Assembly (NCBI GenBank): GCA_028554755.1
Contig: JAPTOF010000032.1
Location: 62,001 to 126,000 of the forward strand
DNA length: 64,000 nt
Reading direction: 5' to 3'
Source of the DNA: Cordia subcordata
Taxonomy: Eukaryota > Streptophyta > Magnoliopsida > Boraginales > Cordiaceae
This document shows positions 43,614 through 55,601 of the stretch, in pieces (the stretch's first letter is position 1; each line of letters starts with the position of its first letter). Under the pieces are notes generated by a model. It was not told where the DNA came from, ran no database searches, and saw nothing but the letters and a program-made list of their open reading frames with translations. The translations under genes were made by a program, and so were the position numbers.

Positions 43614-44437
43614 TATCAAAGGTTGTGCTTTGTGCTTGAACATGAACGTATTTTGTATATTCTTGCTGATTTGGCACCTACGGAGCCTGCTGCTACTGCA
43701 CCTGTAGCGGATCATCGACGCTATAAAAAATGGCTTGATGATAGAGTCACAGTTAGCTACATTATTAGGGTTGCGATGAATGACAAGTTTTGCTGCAAGT
43801 TTGAGGATTCACAGCCTGAGGCTATCATTCAATCGTTGAATAAGTCGTTTGGCACATCGGATGATGCTGAAAGACATAAAACCTTAGGTGCTATTTTTGG
43901 CGTTAAGATGAAGGAAGGCACATCAATTATTGATCATGTATTGTAAATGACAGAACATCGAGAAGTTGGCTAAGCTAGGCTTTTGCACTTCAGGAACAGC
44001 TTGGTAAGATGCCATTCTTAACTCATTGCCTCTATATTTTCTCCCCTTCTTGAATCAGTACAAGATGAACAAGCCTGTTGTTAACTACCACGAGCTACTA
44101 ATTGTTACAAACCTTTGAGACATATAACCTGCTCCTAAGAGAGCCTGTTATTGTAGTGGGAGATGCCTCATCCTCGAGAAACAATGGTTTTAAGAAAGGC
44201 AAAAAGAAGAACAAAAATGCATCCAAAGCTTGAGGAAGGATTGAGAAACCCACACAACATTAAAACCAAGCCTGCAAGTAAAAGGTTGAAAAGAGCCAAG
44301 CAGAGTGCTTCTTTTGCAAGCAGCTTGGACACTGGAAGAGAAATTGTCCTCAGTATCTGGCGCCCATAGATCCAAGCAGGCCTAGAAGAAAGCAATAGGT
44401 TGCTCTGCAAGGTACATATATGATTACTCCTTGCAAC
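43614..44437 (+). pseudogene. Cop2 gag, remainder of first copy
   Basis: Continues the frame cut at 36846: YQRLCFVLEHERILYILADL, then RRYKKWLDDRVTV...IRVAMNDKFCCKFEDSQPEAI and MKEGTSIIDHVL, then a stop at 43944. Later parts continue with shifts to the zinc-knuckle region (SASFASSLDTG in one frame, about 44300-44340, where the Cys residues are lost) and to CTCCTTGCAACTTCAGT, the start of the protease linker, where it breaks off at 44437. Confidence 0.8.
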
Positions 44438-44860
44438 TTCAGTTTGTAACTAAATGATGAAATTGGTACTAAGACGTCAATTCCTTCGAGTAGAGGTTAT
44501 TATTTGTCACATGGGTTGGTCTTCCTCATGACCAATGGGTGTAACACACAGGTAGGGTGTAGAGACACGCTCACTGAACATGACTCATTTACAAGCATCT
44601 TATGGTACTTAGCCTACTGTTAAAGGATTGCTTGGGGTACACATGGTTGTAGTATTCCCTTCAACCTGAGACTGCCAGAGATGCCAATGAATTACTCATA
44701 CTTTGGTGCCGGACTACCCGAATTTCCAATTTGGTGATGAAGGGTTGCTGGGTACGAGCAAGTGTCGTGAAGCCAATGTGTAGGACAATATGGGATTAAC
44801 CTACTCCGGGTATTAGAAGAATGATGTTCCACCTAGTCCTAACTCGTTAAGTCTTTGATA
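44438..44860 (+). repeat. LTR scrap between two gag copies in Cop2
   Basis: Matches 48955-49385 of the complete LTR, from TTTGTAACTAAATGATG to TCGTTAAGTCTTTG. Both ends are inside the LTR, so this is not an insertion but a deletion product. Confidence 0.82.
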
Positions 44861-45650
44861 GTTGGTATCAAAGGTTGCGCATTGTGCTTGAACATGAGCG
44901 TATCTTGTATGTTCTTACTGATCTAGCACCTGCGGAGCCTACTGCTAATTCACCTACATGGGATCGTAGACGCTATAAACAATGGCTTAATGATAGAGTC
45001 ACAGTTCACGGCATTATGAAGGCGGCAATGAATGATGAGTTTTGTCGCAAGTTTGAGGATTCGTAGCCTGAGGCTATCATTCAAGTGTTGAAAGCATCGT
45101 TTGGCACATTGGATGATGCTGAAAGACATGAAAGCTCATGTGCTATTTTTGGCACTAAGATGAAGGAAGACACATCAGTTACTGATCATGTATTGTACAT
45201 GATAGAAAACATTGAGAAGTTTGCTAAGCTTGCCTTTCCACTTCAGGAATAGCTTGGCAAGGATGCCATTCTTAACTCGTTGCCTTTATCTTTTCTCCCC
45301 TTCTTGAATCAGTTCAAGATGAATAAGCCTGCTCTTAACTACCATGGGATACTAGGACTGTTACAAACCTTTGAGAAAGATAACCTACTCCAAAGAAAGC
45401 CTGTTAATGTAGTGGGAGGTGCCTCATCCTTAAGACGTAAAGGTTTTAAGAAAGGTAAAAAGAAGAACAAAAATGCATCTAAAGCTCAAGGTGGGATTAA
45501 GACCACACAGCAGCAAAACTAAGCCCGCAAGCAAAAGGTTGATAAGAGCCAAGCAGAGTGTTTCTTCTGCAAGCAACTTGGATACTGGAAGAGGAATTGT
45601 CCTCAGTATCTGGTGCCCTTAGATCTAAGCAGGCCTAAAAGAAAGCAACA
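44861..45650 (+). pseudogene. Cop2 gag, second copy
   Basis: Begins at GATAGTTGGTATCAAAGG, i.e. codon ~22 of gag, without the ATG. It contains RIVLEHERILYVLTDLAPAEP, RRYKQWLNDRVTVHGI and FCRKFEDS, stop, and later KGKKKNKNASKAQGG. The nucleocapsid knuckle near 45560 reads CFFCKQLGYWKRNC: the CCHC histidine is Tyr. Two stops occur before it. Confidence 0.82.
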
Positions 45651-46030
45651 GGTTGCTCAGCAAGGTATATATATGATTGCTCCTTGCAACTTCAGTGTCA
45701 TAGACTCTACTAACTATGTATTAGATACAGGGAGTCCTTATCATATTTGCAATTCATTGTAGGGGCTACAGGTTAGTAGGAAGTTCAAAGATGGAAAGCG
45801 ATACCTGAGCGTTGGCAATAGGAATCTTGTTCTAGTACTAGCGTTAGGGTGTTTATCTATAGCTATCAATTCTATGAACTTAAGTCTTTCTGATGTTTTC
45901 TTTTTTCCAGATTTTGTTTTGAACATTATTTCAATTGGCCTGTTAGCCCAAGATGGATATTCCTTTAGAATTTCCAATAATGGAATTGACATTATTTTGA
46001 ATAATGTTTGCATTTTTATCGGACGATTGG
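45651..46030 (+). pseudogene. Cop2 protease
   Basis: Contains VIDSTNYVLDTGSPYHICNSL with an intact D-T-G site (about 45730), a stop right after (45762), then KFKDGKRYLSVGNRNLV and NLSLSDVFFFPDFVLNIISI. Of the three proteases in the window, only this one keeps the catalytic triplet. Confidence 0.82.
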
Positions 46031-46900
46031 AACATGGGATTTATATTTTGACATAGCCTACGCACATCTTGCATGTTAGCAATAAACGTCCCAAAATAGG
46101 AACTACTTCAAATATATATATTTGGCACTGTAGACTTGGTCATATTATTAAAGATAGGATTAACAAGCTAGTCAAGGAAGGGTTTCTTGACATTAGTAAT
46201 CTTGAATCACTACAGACTTATGAGTCTTGTCTACTTGGAAAAATGACCAAATCCCCTTTTACTGAAAAAGGTGATAGAGCTATAGAACTCTTGTGCCTTA
46301 TACATACCAATGTCTGTGGGCCCATGAACACTAGTGCTAGAGGTGGGTATTCCTATTTCATTACATTCACTGATGACCTATCTAGATATGGATATGTCTA
46401 TTTGATACGACATAAATCAGAGTCTTTTGAAATGCTCAACAGATACAAGAGTAAGGTGGAAAAACAAACTGGAAAGAGTATTAAGATCCTACGATCTGAT
46501 CGTGGAGGAGCATATCTTTCTAATGAGTTTTTAAGTTACGTAGAAGAGAATGGGATTCTCTCACAATGGACTCCTCCAGGTACACCACAACATAATGGCA
46601 TATCTGAAAGGAGAAACTGAACACTGTTAGACATGGTTCGATCCATGATGGGACGCACGGATTTGCCCATATCCTTTTGGGGATATGCTCTTGAGATAGC
46701 CGCACATGTGGTAAATAAAGTACCTAGCCAGTCAGTAGAAAAGATACCATAGGAGAGGTGGCATGGTCGTAGACCAATACTTTCTTACCTCAAGGCTTGG
46801 GGGTGTTTGGCATACATCAAGTGTCTTTAGACTGATAAGCTAGAACCAAAATCTAACAAATATAGATTTCTAGGATACCCTAGAGAGTCTAGAGGATACT
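46031..46900 (+). pseudogene. Cop2 GAG-pre-integrase and integrase
   Basis: The clean frame 46069-46620 holds WHCRLGHIIKDRINKLVKEG and CLLGKMTKSPF (zinc-binding part), then the core: LIHTNVCGPMN, FITFTDDLSRYGYVYL, SDRGGAYLSNEFLSYVEENG, TPQHNGISERRN, stop. The first catalytic Asp is Asn (HTN) and the catalytic Glu is Ala (GGAY), so the DDE triad has one of three residues. After the stop the frame continues with TLLDMVRSMMGRTDLPISFW and LEPKSNKYRFLGYP. Confidence 0.86.
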
Positions 46901-48000
46901 ACTTCTATCATGATGAAGAACAAAGGGTGTTTGTTGTAGCTAGAGCAGTCTTTCTAGAGAAAGAGTTTCTCGAACAAAAGATAACTACCTCTACTATTGA
47001 CCTTGGTGAAGTACAGACACCTTCAGTTGAACATACAGGACAAGATAAGGTTAGGGAACCAGATCCTGAACCTACAATAGAGACATCACTTAGGAGATCT
47101 AGTAGAGTACCTCGTCAACCAACAAGGTATGGATTCCTGGTTCGAGACGGTGATCCTATCAAACTAGATGAGAATGATGAGGATCCGATCACCTATATGG
47201 ATGCCATGCAAAGGCATGACTACGAAGAATGGCTTAAGGCCATGGAATCTGAAATGGAATTCATTAAAATCAATAATATGTGGACATTAATTGATCTATC
47301 TGAAGGGGTTAAACCTAGTGGGTGTAAATGGATTTTCAAACGAAAGCGAGGTGCAGATGGGAAGGTAGAGATCTACAAAGCCTGTTTGGTTGCTAAGGGA
47401 TATCGACAACGTCATGGTGTTGACTATGGTGAAACTTTTTCCCCTATAGTGATGCTCAAATTAGTTCGCATTATGCTTACTATAGTTGCACACTTAGACT
47501 ATGAGATCTGGTAAATGGATGTCAAAACAACTTTCCTTAATGGTAAGCTAGAAGAAGAGTGTATATGACACAACCTGAAGGGTTCACATCTACACATAAG
47601 TCTAAAGTGTGTAAGCTTCAGAAGTCCATTTATGGACTTAAGCAGGCTTCTCAGAGTTGGAACATAAGTTTTGACAAAGTTTTCCAAACCTATGGTTTCG
47701 TTAAGAATGAAAAAGAGTTTTGCATTTATAAATGGGCTAACGGACATGTGGTCACATTCTTATTATTATATGTGGATGACATTCTCCTTATGGGAAATGA
47801 TATCCTCGTATTACAGAATGTGAAGTTATGGCTTTTGTCCCAATTCTCCATGAAGGATCTAGGAGAAGCTTCCTATATCCTTGGGATCAAAATCTATAGA
47901 TATAGATCTAAAAGGTTGTTGGGATTGTCCCAATCCACGTATATCGACACCGTGCTGAAATGCTTCAACATGGAAAATTCCAAAATGGGCTATCTTCCAA
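46901..48000 (+). pseudogene. Cop2 linker and reverse transcriptase
   Basis: The frame 46927-47514 contains the acidic linker, SLRRSSRVPRQPTRYGF, YMDAMQRHDYEEWLKAME and KWIFKRKRGADGKVEIYKA...GETFSPIVMLK, then a stop in EIW*MDVKTTFLNG. After a one-base shift near 47560 the frame 47559-48191 continues with KVCKLQKSIYGLKQAS, LLYVDDILLMGND (intact YVDD, about 47765-47790) and SQFSMKDLGEASYILGIKI. Catalytic residues are largely kept but the frame is broken. Confidence 0.87.
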
Positions 48001-48752
48001 TAGGCCATGGAATTTCTCTCTCCAAGACGGATTGTCACTCAACTTCTCAGGAAAGAGAGCATATGAGTAGAGTCCCTTATGCTTTAGCAATAGGATCTGT
48101 CATGTACGCTATGACATGTATAAGGCCTGATGTGGCTTACTCCTTAGGAGTGGTCAATAGACATCAATCTGATCCTAGTGAGAGACATTAGCAAGTGGCA
48201 AAAACCATCCTTAAGTATTTAAGAAATACTAAAGACTTATGGCTTGTCTATAGTGGTTCTGACATGAAACTAATAGGTTACACTGATTCTAGTTTCCAGT
48301 CAGATAGGGATGACAGTAAAAGCGTGTTCGGGTTTGTGTTTACCTTAAATGGTGGAGCTATTTGCTAAAAAAGTTCCAAGCAACATATCGTGGTTGATTC
48401 TATCTATAAGGCAAAATACATAGCAGCGTCTAATGCAGCGAAGGAAGAAGTTTGGCTTAAGAAATTCATCATTGAACTTGGGATTGTTCCTGACTTAGCT
48501 GGTCTAGTCACAATCTTCAGCGATAGTACTGGTGCCATTGCTCAAGCAAAGGAACCTCGATCCCACCAGAAAGCCAAACATGTGCTGAGACCACCTGATC
48601 TGAGAGATCATAGCTAGAGGTGACGTCATTCTGCCGAAGATCGACAGTAAAGAGAATTTGGCTGACCATTTACTAAGGCCCTCGGGGTCAAGGAGTTCAA
48701 TTCACATCGAGAGAAGATGGGTATAGGATATAGATCTGACTGGCTTTAGTCC
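48001..48752 (+). pseudogene. Cop2 RNase H
   Basis: RVPYALAIGSVMYAMTCIRPDVAY, stop (48189), YTDSSFQSDRDDSK (TDSS with catalytic Asp), stop, SIYKAKYIAASNAAKEEVWLKKF (the usual E-A-E-Y is K-A-K-Y), and SDSTGAIAQAKEPRSHQKAKH. A polypurine tract AAGTGGGAGAT (48753-48763) directly precedes the LTR. Confidence 0.85.
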
Positions 48753-48763
48753 AAGTGGGAGAT
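48753..48763 (+). other. Cop2 polypurine tract
   Basis: AAGTGGGAGAT immediately before TGTTAGG; a good match to the Copia PPT. Confidence 0.8.
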
Positions 48764-50284
48764 TGTTAGGAATAGTGTCCTAAAGTTAGTCATCTATTGT
48801 ATTTTTAGAATTGTTTACATACGAGTTATGTTAATAATATTTGGCCATTACATCATATCTCACCGTCTTCTCTTATTTTGATCATGATGTAGTTCCTTAG
48901 AACAATTGTGTGGGATCATATGAATGAGGCAAGGTCTGATTATTATTAAAATCTGTTTTTAACCGAATGATAGAATTGGTATTAAGACGTCAATTCCTTC
49001 GAGCAAAGGTTATTGTTTGTCACATGGGTTGGTCTTTCTCATGACCAATGGGTGTTGAGACACCGGTGTGACACACAGGTAGAGTGTAAAGACACGTTTA
49101 CTGAATATGACTCGTTTACAAGCATTCTATGGTATTTACCCTACTGTCAAAGGATTGCTTGTGATGCACATGGTTGTAGTATTCCCTTCAACTAGAGACT
49201 GCCATAGATGATTGCGAATTACTCCTCGTTCTTTGGTGTCAGACTACCCGAATTTCTAATTTGGTGATGTAGGGTTACTGGGTACGAGCAAGTGTCGTGA
49301 AGCCAATGTGCAAGACAAGATGGGATTGGCCTACTCTGGGCATTGGGAGAATGATGTTCCACCTAGTCCTAACTCGTTAAGTTTTTTGCCAAAGCTTTCT
49401 ACGTGATATGTCATGGAGACATGTCGTGATAAGTCATGACAAGATTAGGACTTAATGCGGAATAACTAATTAGGGGTCTGACAGTTGATCATAGTCCTAG
49501 GGTTATTTTGAAATAGCGAGGGTCATAGGGGATATGCCATAGTGCCTAGATTCATTGATAGTTGTCTTGTAATTTTCAGCTTATCTGGACGTTAGGAATC
49601 GTTGTTAGATGGTATCTCCGATTAGTACAACGATTGTCCTTGTATTACCGGCTTAAGTTTGAACCTACGGAGTCACGCAAAAGGTCAAGAATTTTATTGA
49701 TGGCTCTAATATATTTAATTGAGGATTAAATATTCCATGATTTAATTGTGAATTAAATAAAGGAATTAATAATGTATTTGAATATTTAATTAGAAATTAA
49801 ATATTTAATATTAATTATTAAAAGTTTACGAATTTAATTTAATCTATTTTCTGCTAGCATAGAAAATGTGGCATGAATTAAATCTTGGGCTAAATGGGTT
49901 AAAAATTAAATAGAGATTTAATTTATAATTGGGTTAAAAGGTTTGGGCCCAATTGGGTTGGAGGAAATGAGGCTGGGACTTATGAAGGCCCAACTCCTTT
50001 TGTTCTATTAAAGGAGAGGTATTGTATGTATTTTTAAAAAGGGTTTTCAATTTTTCCTACAAAGAAAAAATATTCCTCTTCCCTTAAAAAAAACCCTAGC
50101 CTTCATCATTATTTCTTGGCTGTGTACGAAAAGGAGGAAGATCAAGCTTCTGTAAGGCTACTTGTCAAGAACACATATTCGTGTCATGAATATCCAGGTA
50201 CTAATCGTGTTCTTGGTGAAATTTTTAATTTACAAGAGCCTGATCATGGAAGAATTTGTAAAAAAGTTTTGCAAAATTCCTTCA
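48764..50284 (+). repeat. Cop2 internal LTR
   Basis: A complete 1521-base LTR, TGTTAGGAATAGTGT to AAAATTCCTTCA. It is a 3' LTR for the pol to its left. On its right it joins integrase sequence directly, without a PBS. The TATA candidate TATTAAAGG lies at 50006-50014. Confidence 0.9.
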
Positions 50285-52635
50285 GCCTGGGCCCATGAGC
50301 ACTAGTGCTAGAGATGGGTATTCCTACTTCATTACATTCACTGATGACCTATCCAAGTATGCGTATGTCTATTTGATGAGACATAAATTAGAGTCTTTTG
50401 AAATGTTCAAGAGATATAAGAGTGAGGTAGAAAAACAAACTGGAAAGAGTATTAAGATACTATGATTTGATTGTGGAGGAGAATATCTTTTAATGAGTTT
50501 TTGATTTACCTAGAAGAGAATGGGATTCTCTCGTAACAGACTCCTCCAGGTACGTCACAATATAATGGTGTATTTGAAAGGAGAAACCAAACACTACTGG
50601 ACATGGTTCAATCCATGATGGGATGCACAGATCTACCCATATCCTTTTGGGGATATGCTCTAGAGATAGCCACACATGTACAGAATAAGGTACCCCCAGC
50701 AAGTTAGTAGAAGAGATACCATATGAGATGTGGCATGGTCATAGACCAGTACATTCTTACCTTATGGTTTGAGGGTGTTCGGCATAAATTAAGCGTCTTC
50801 AGACTGATAAGCTATAACCAAAATCTGACAAATGTAGATTTGTAGGATACCCTACAGAGTCTAGAGGATACTACTTCTATCTTGATGAAAAACAAAAGTT
50901 GTTTGTTGCTGCTAGAGTAGTCTTTCTAGAGAAAGAGTTTCTCAAACAAGAGAGCACTACCTCTATTATTGACCTTGGTGAAGTATAGACACCTTCAGTT
51001 AAACATCTAGGACCAGATGAGGTTAGGGAACCAGATCCTAAAGCTACTATAGAGACATCACTTAAGAAATCTAGTAGAGTACCTCATCAAGTAACTAGGT
51101 ATGGATTCTTGGTTCAAGACGCTGATCCCATTAAACTAGATAAGAATGATAAGGATCCAATCACCTATATGGATGCCATGCAAAGGCACGACTCTGAAGA
51201 ATGGCTTAAGAACATGGAATCTAAAATGGAATCCGTGAAAATCAATAATGTGTGGACATTAGTTGATCCATTTGAAGGGGTTAAACCTATTGGGTGTAAA
51301 TGGGTTTTCAACGAAAGCGAGGAGTAGATGGGAAGGTCGAGACCTAAAAAGCCCGTTTGGTTGCTAAGGAATATTGGCAACATCATGGTATTGACTATGA
51401 CAAAACTTTTTCCCTTGTAGCAATGCTTAAGTCAGTTTGCGTCATGCTTGCTATAGTTATGCACTTACACTATGAGATCTGGCATTCAAAAGTCCATCTA
51501 TGGACTCAAGCAAGCTTCATGGAGTTGGAATGCACATTTTGACAAAGTTGTCAAAGCGTATGGTTTCTTTAAGAACGAAGAAGAGCCTTGCATTTATAAA
51601 TGGGCTAACGGAGATGTGGTCATATTCTTAGTAGTGTATATGGATCACATTCTCCTTATAGGAAATGATATCCCTGCGTTACAGAATGTGAAGTTGTGGC
51701 TTTCGTCCCAACTCTCCATGAAGGATCTAGGATAAGCTTCTTATATCCTTGGGATCAAGATCTATAGAGATAGATCTAAAAGGTCGTTGGGATTGTCCCA
51801 ATCCACGTACATTGACACCGTGCTGAAAAGATTCCACATGGAGAATTCCAAAAGGGGCTATCTTCCAATAGGCCATGGAATTTCTCTTTCCAATAGAGAT
51901 TGTCCCTCAACTCCTTAAGAAAGAGAGCATATGAGTAGAGTCCCTTATGCTTCAGCAATAGGATCTATCATGTATGCTATGTCATGTACGAGGCCTAATG
52001 TGGCTTACTCCTTAGGAGTGGTCAGTAGATATCAATCTCATCCTAGTGAGAGACATTGGCAAGTCACAAAGACCATCCTTAAGTATTTAAGAAATACTAA
52101 AGACCTAAGGCTCGTCTATGGGGGTTCTGACATGAAACTGGTAGGTTACACTGATTCTAGTTTCCAGTCAGATACGGATGACAGTAAAAATGTGTCTGGG
52201 TTTGTGTTTACCTTAAATAGTGAAGCTATTTGCTGGAAGAGGTCCAAGCAACATACTATGGCCGATTCTATCTGTGAGGTGGAATACATTGCAGCCTCTA
52301 ATGTAGCAAAGGAAGTAGTTTGGCTCAAGAAATTTATCACAGAACTTGGGGTTGTTTTTGACTTAGCTGGTCTAGTCACAATCTCCAGTGATAGTACTAG
52401 TGCCTTACTCAAGCAATGGAACATTGATTCCACCAGAAAGCCAAACATGTGTTGAGATGTCACTACCTGATCCGAGAGATCATAGTTAGAGGTGATGTTA
52501 TTCTGCAGAAGATCGACAGTAAAGAGAATTTGCCTAACCTATTTACTAAGGCCCTCGGGGTCAAGGAGTTCGATTCACATCGAGAGAAGATGGGTATAGG
52601 ATATAGATTTGACTGGCTTTAGTCTAAGTGGTATA
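50285..52635 (+). pseudogene. Second Cop2 pol fragment: integrase, RT and RNase H
   Basis: Begins inside the integrase core at GPMSTSARDGYSYFITFTDD; GGEY keeps the catalytic Glu, but frameshifts follow at once (50490). The linker and RT start are at 51045-51480 (SSRVPHQVTRYGFLVQD, YMDAMQRHDSEEWLKNME). An internal deletion of about 115 bases at 51482, relative to the first pol, removes the DVKTAFLNG motif. YVDD reads YMDH (about 51640). RNase H is clean for 174 codons (51931-52455) with YTDSSFQSDTDD and CEVEYIAASNVAKEVVW. PR and gag are absent. Confidence 0.85.
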
Positions 52636-54156
52636 TAGTAAGGAATAGTGTCCTAAAGTCAGTCATCTATTGTATTTCTAGAATTATTTACGCACAAGTT
52701 ACCTTAATAATGTTTGGCCATTACATCATATCGCACCATCTTCTCTTATTTTGATTATGATGCAGTTCCTTAGAACAATTGTGTGAGATCATGTGAATGA
52801 GGCATGTTCTGATTGTTCTTAAAATTTTGTTCATAACCAAATGATGGAATTAGTACTAGGACGTTAATTCCTTCGAGTAAAGGTTATTGTTTGTCACATG
52901 GGTTGGTCTTTCTCATGACCAATGGGTGTTGAGACACCGGTGTGATACGCAGGTAAAGTGTAGAGACATGCTTGCAAAACATGACTTGTTTACAAGCATC
53001 CTATGGTACTTATCCTATTGTCAAAAGATTGTGTATGGTGCACATGGTTGTAGTATTCCCTTCAACTTGAGACTGCCATAGAGACTTGCGAATTACTCCT
53101 CGTACTTTGGTGCCAGACTACTCGAATTTCCAATTTGGTGTCAAAAGGTTATTGGGTGCGAGTAAGTGTCATGAAGCCAATGTGCAGGACAAGATGGAAT
53201 TGACCCGCTCTGGGTATTAGGAGAATGATGTTCCACCTAGTCCTAACTCGTTAAGTCTTTGGCCAAAGCTTTCTATGTGATGTGTCACAGAGACATGTCG
53301 TGATAAGCCATGACAAGATTAGGACTTAATACGGAATAACTAATTACGGGTTTGACAGTTGACCATGCTCCTAGGGTTGTTTCAGAATATCGAGGGTCAT
53401 GGGGGATATGCCATAGTGCCCAGGTTCATTAATTGTTGTCTTGCAATTTTTCGGTTTATTCGGACGTTGGTAACTGTTGGTAGACGGTATCTCTGATTAG
53501 TAGAAAGATTATCCTTGTATTACCGGCTTAAGTTTGAACCTATGGGGTCACACAAAAGGTCGAGAATTTTATTAATGGTTTGATCTAATATATTTATTTG
53601 AGAATTAAATATTCCATTATTTAATTGTGAATTAAATAAAGGAATTAATAATTAATGTATTTGAATATTTAATATTTACTACTAATTATTAAGAAGGTCA
53701 TGGATTTAATTTCATCTATTTTCTACTAGCATAGAAAATGTGGCATGAATTAAGTCCTAGGCCAAATGGGTTAAGAATTGAATAGAGATTTAATTCGTAA
53801 TTGGGTTAAAAGGTTTGGGCCCAATTGGATTAGAGGAACTGAGCCTAGGACTTGTGAAGGCCCAACTCTTTATACTCTATAAAAGGAGAGGTATTGTACG
53901 TATTTTAAAAAAAGGGTTATCAGTTTTTCCTACAAAGAAAAATATTTCTCCTCCTTTAAAAAACCCCAGCCTCTATCATTATTTCTTGGTTGCTGACGAA
54001 GAGGAGGAAGATCAAGCTTCTACAAGGCTACTCGTCGAGAACATGTATTCGTGTCATGAATACCTAGGTACTAATCATGTTCTTTGTGAAATTTTTTTTA
54101 TTTACAAAAGCCTGATCTTGGAAGAATTTGTGAAAAAATTTTGCATAATTCCTTTA
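52636..54156 (+). repeat. Cop2 3' LTR
   Basis: 1521 bases, starting with a decayed TAGTAAGGAATAG and ending ATTCCTTTA; a TATA box TATAAAAGG is at 53878-53886. Followed by GCTAT. Confidence 0.88.
53878..53886 (+). promoter_or_regulatory. TATA box in Cop2 3' LTR
   Basis: TATAAAAGG, well placed before the A-rich block (53905) common to both complete LTRs. Confidence 0.6.
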
Positions 54157-54161
54157 GCTAT
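54157..54161. repeat. TSD GCTAT, right of Cop2
   Basis: Matches 23663-23667. Confidence 0.8.
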
Positions 54162-54253
54162 GCCACCACAAACCTAGGATTCTTACACACGTACTTAGGA
54201 TGTTGATATTTCGTGCCCCCTCAACTTGCATGGCCTCCCCAATAGACACATTA

Positions 54254-54426
54254 CCTCATAGACATAAGGAGAAAGAGGATAAAATTACAATAGCTCACAA
54301 ATGATGCAAAAGCCTTATTCACAATACAACAAAACAATTGCCTCATAGACATAAGGAGAAAGAGGATAAAATCACAATGGCTCACAAATGATGCAAAAGC
54401 CTTATTCACAATACAGCAAAGCAATG
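54254..54426. repeat. 87-bp tandem duplication in Gyp-D
   Basis: CCTCATAGACATAAGGAG... occurs twice (54254-54340 and 54341-54426), with a few differences. The unit is single in Gyp-A and B. Confidence 0.85.
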
Positions 54427-55548
54427 AAACAATAAAAGAAATCACTAGTGTCAAATCAACATTGTGTCAGGTGACACTTATTCACAATATCACTTTTTCA
54501 TATTTTTATTTCCTTTTTGGACTTTCCTTTTTTCACCTTTTTTTCACACTTTTGCATTTTTTCCTCTTTTTCACACTTTTGCATTTTTTCCTCTTTTTTG
54601 CACATTTTTGCATTTTTCTTTTTTTTTTTTGGATTTTTATCAATACATAACATAAACTAAAAGAAAAGAAAAAGAAGTGGCTAAGGCACACTCAAAAGAA
54701 CCAATCAAGGAAAGGGCACTCATATCAACAACCCTAAAAATAGTTTTTCCAACCAAGTTATGAGGAAACTACAAGGTGCATTCTTAGATACGCTCACTCC
54801 CCACAGTTTTCAAAAGGATTCTCTTTAATGTCTAGTTCATGACCTATACTCTATTCACTCCCCATAGGACGCCTTCATCTTCTCCAATCAATTAAGTCCA
54901 CAGCAAAAGCCAACTCTCTAGCCAACATAGAGATAAACCAACTCAAAATGTGCAAAAAAAAAAATTGAACCCATTTTGCACAAAAATAAGGCATGCCATA
55001 CAAATTTTCCCATAAATGATATAAACAATAAAGGAATAACCATACCCTAAACCTAAACTTTGCTTCTCCTAAAGCAAATAACACTAAGCAGAAAAAGCAA
55101 GCACATGAAACACGAAAAGGGATGTAGTAGGGATAGATAGGGACCAAAGAATGATAAGATACAACCTTGTTTCCTTGTTTGCCAAGAAATGCCAACCATA
55201 ATCCATGCATCTACTAACCTCCTTCTTTTGTGGAAAGAACTAATGCTCAAAAAAATAATGAAGAGATTAGATGATAATATCATGTGAGCTCGCATTAAAG
55301 ATTTATGGAAGAGGTGCAGGATTGATGCAGCAACAATAAAAAGGAGCAAGAACAAGTGAGGGAGCAAAAATCTAACCTACTAAAAATACAAATAAACAAA
55401 AGAATGCCTAAACTGTCAAAAGGTAAGAAAAACAAAAGCAATCTAATCTACTATATACGAGCAAGAATAAGTAAAAGAAAACTAATCTACTATATACATA
55501 ACCAAAAAGGAATGAAATTCAAGAAGAACAAGAAAAACATAAACAAGC

Positions 55549-55564
55549 CTAGGGTGCCTCCTAG
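55549..55564 (-). other. Conserved post-gene hairpin, Gyp-D copy
   Basis: Minus strand CTAGG-AGGCAC-CCTAG, identical to Gyp-B. Confidence 0.65.
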
Positions 55565-55601
55565 GAACGCTCGATTTGACGCCCCTATCCGCCCACCAAT
55601 G

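Larger units (their letters stand above)
23668..54156 (+). mobile_element. Cop2: Ty1/Copia element, plus strand, rearranged and containing two younger elements
   Basis: Bounded by GCTAT repeats, from TGTTAAGAATAG (23668) to ...ATTCCTTTA (54156). In order: 5' LTR (23668-23993 and 33436-34209, split by Cop3), leader (34210-36774), gag start (36775-36846), Gyp-B (36847-43608), rest of gag (43614-44437), LTR scrap (44438-44860), gag-pol (44861-48752), LTR (48764-50284), partial pol (50285-52635) and LTR (52636-54156). The PBS is deleted. The internal repetition suggests recombination between tandem or closely spaced copies followed by deletions. Confidence 0.8.
54162..55601 (-). other. Gyp-C/D internal region, right part
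   Basis: Continues Gyp-C from GCCACCACAAACC. It has the T-rich block (54540-54640) and the conserved GTGTCAGGTGACACTTATTC (54465-54484), and a direct duplication of 87 bases (54254-54340 and 54341-54426). The conserved hairpin is at 55549-55564. Non-coding. Confidence 0.75.

Noticed and set aside
47559..48191. Active reverse transcriptase with intact YVDD
   Set aside because: The domain is split by a frameshift near 47560 and stops at 47512 and 48189, so no full-length enzyme can be made.
54462..54655. Phe-rich membrane-like open frames
   Set aside because: Translation of the TTTTT-rich block that is conserved as DNA in all Gypsy copies; the frames are not conserved.
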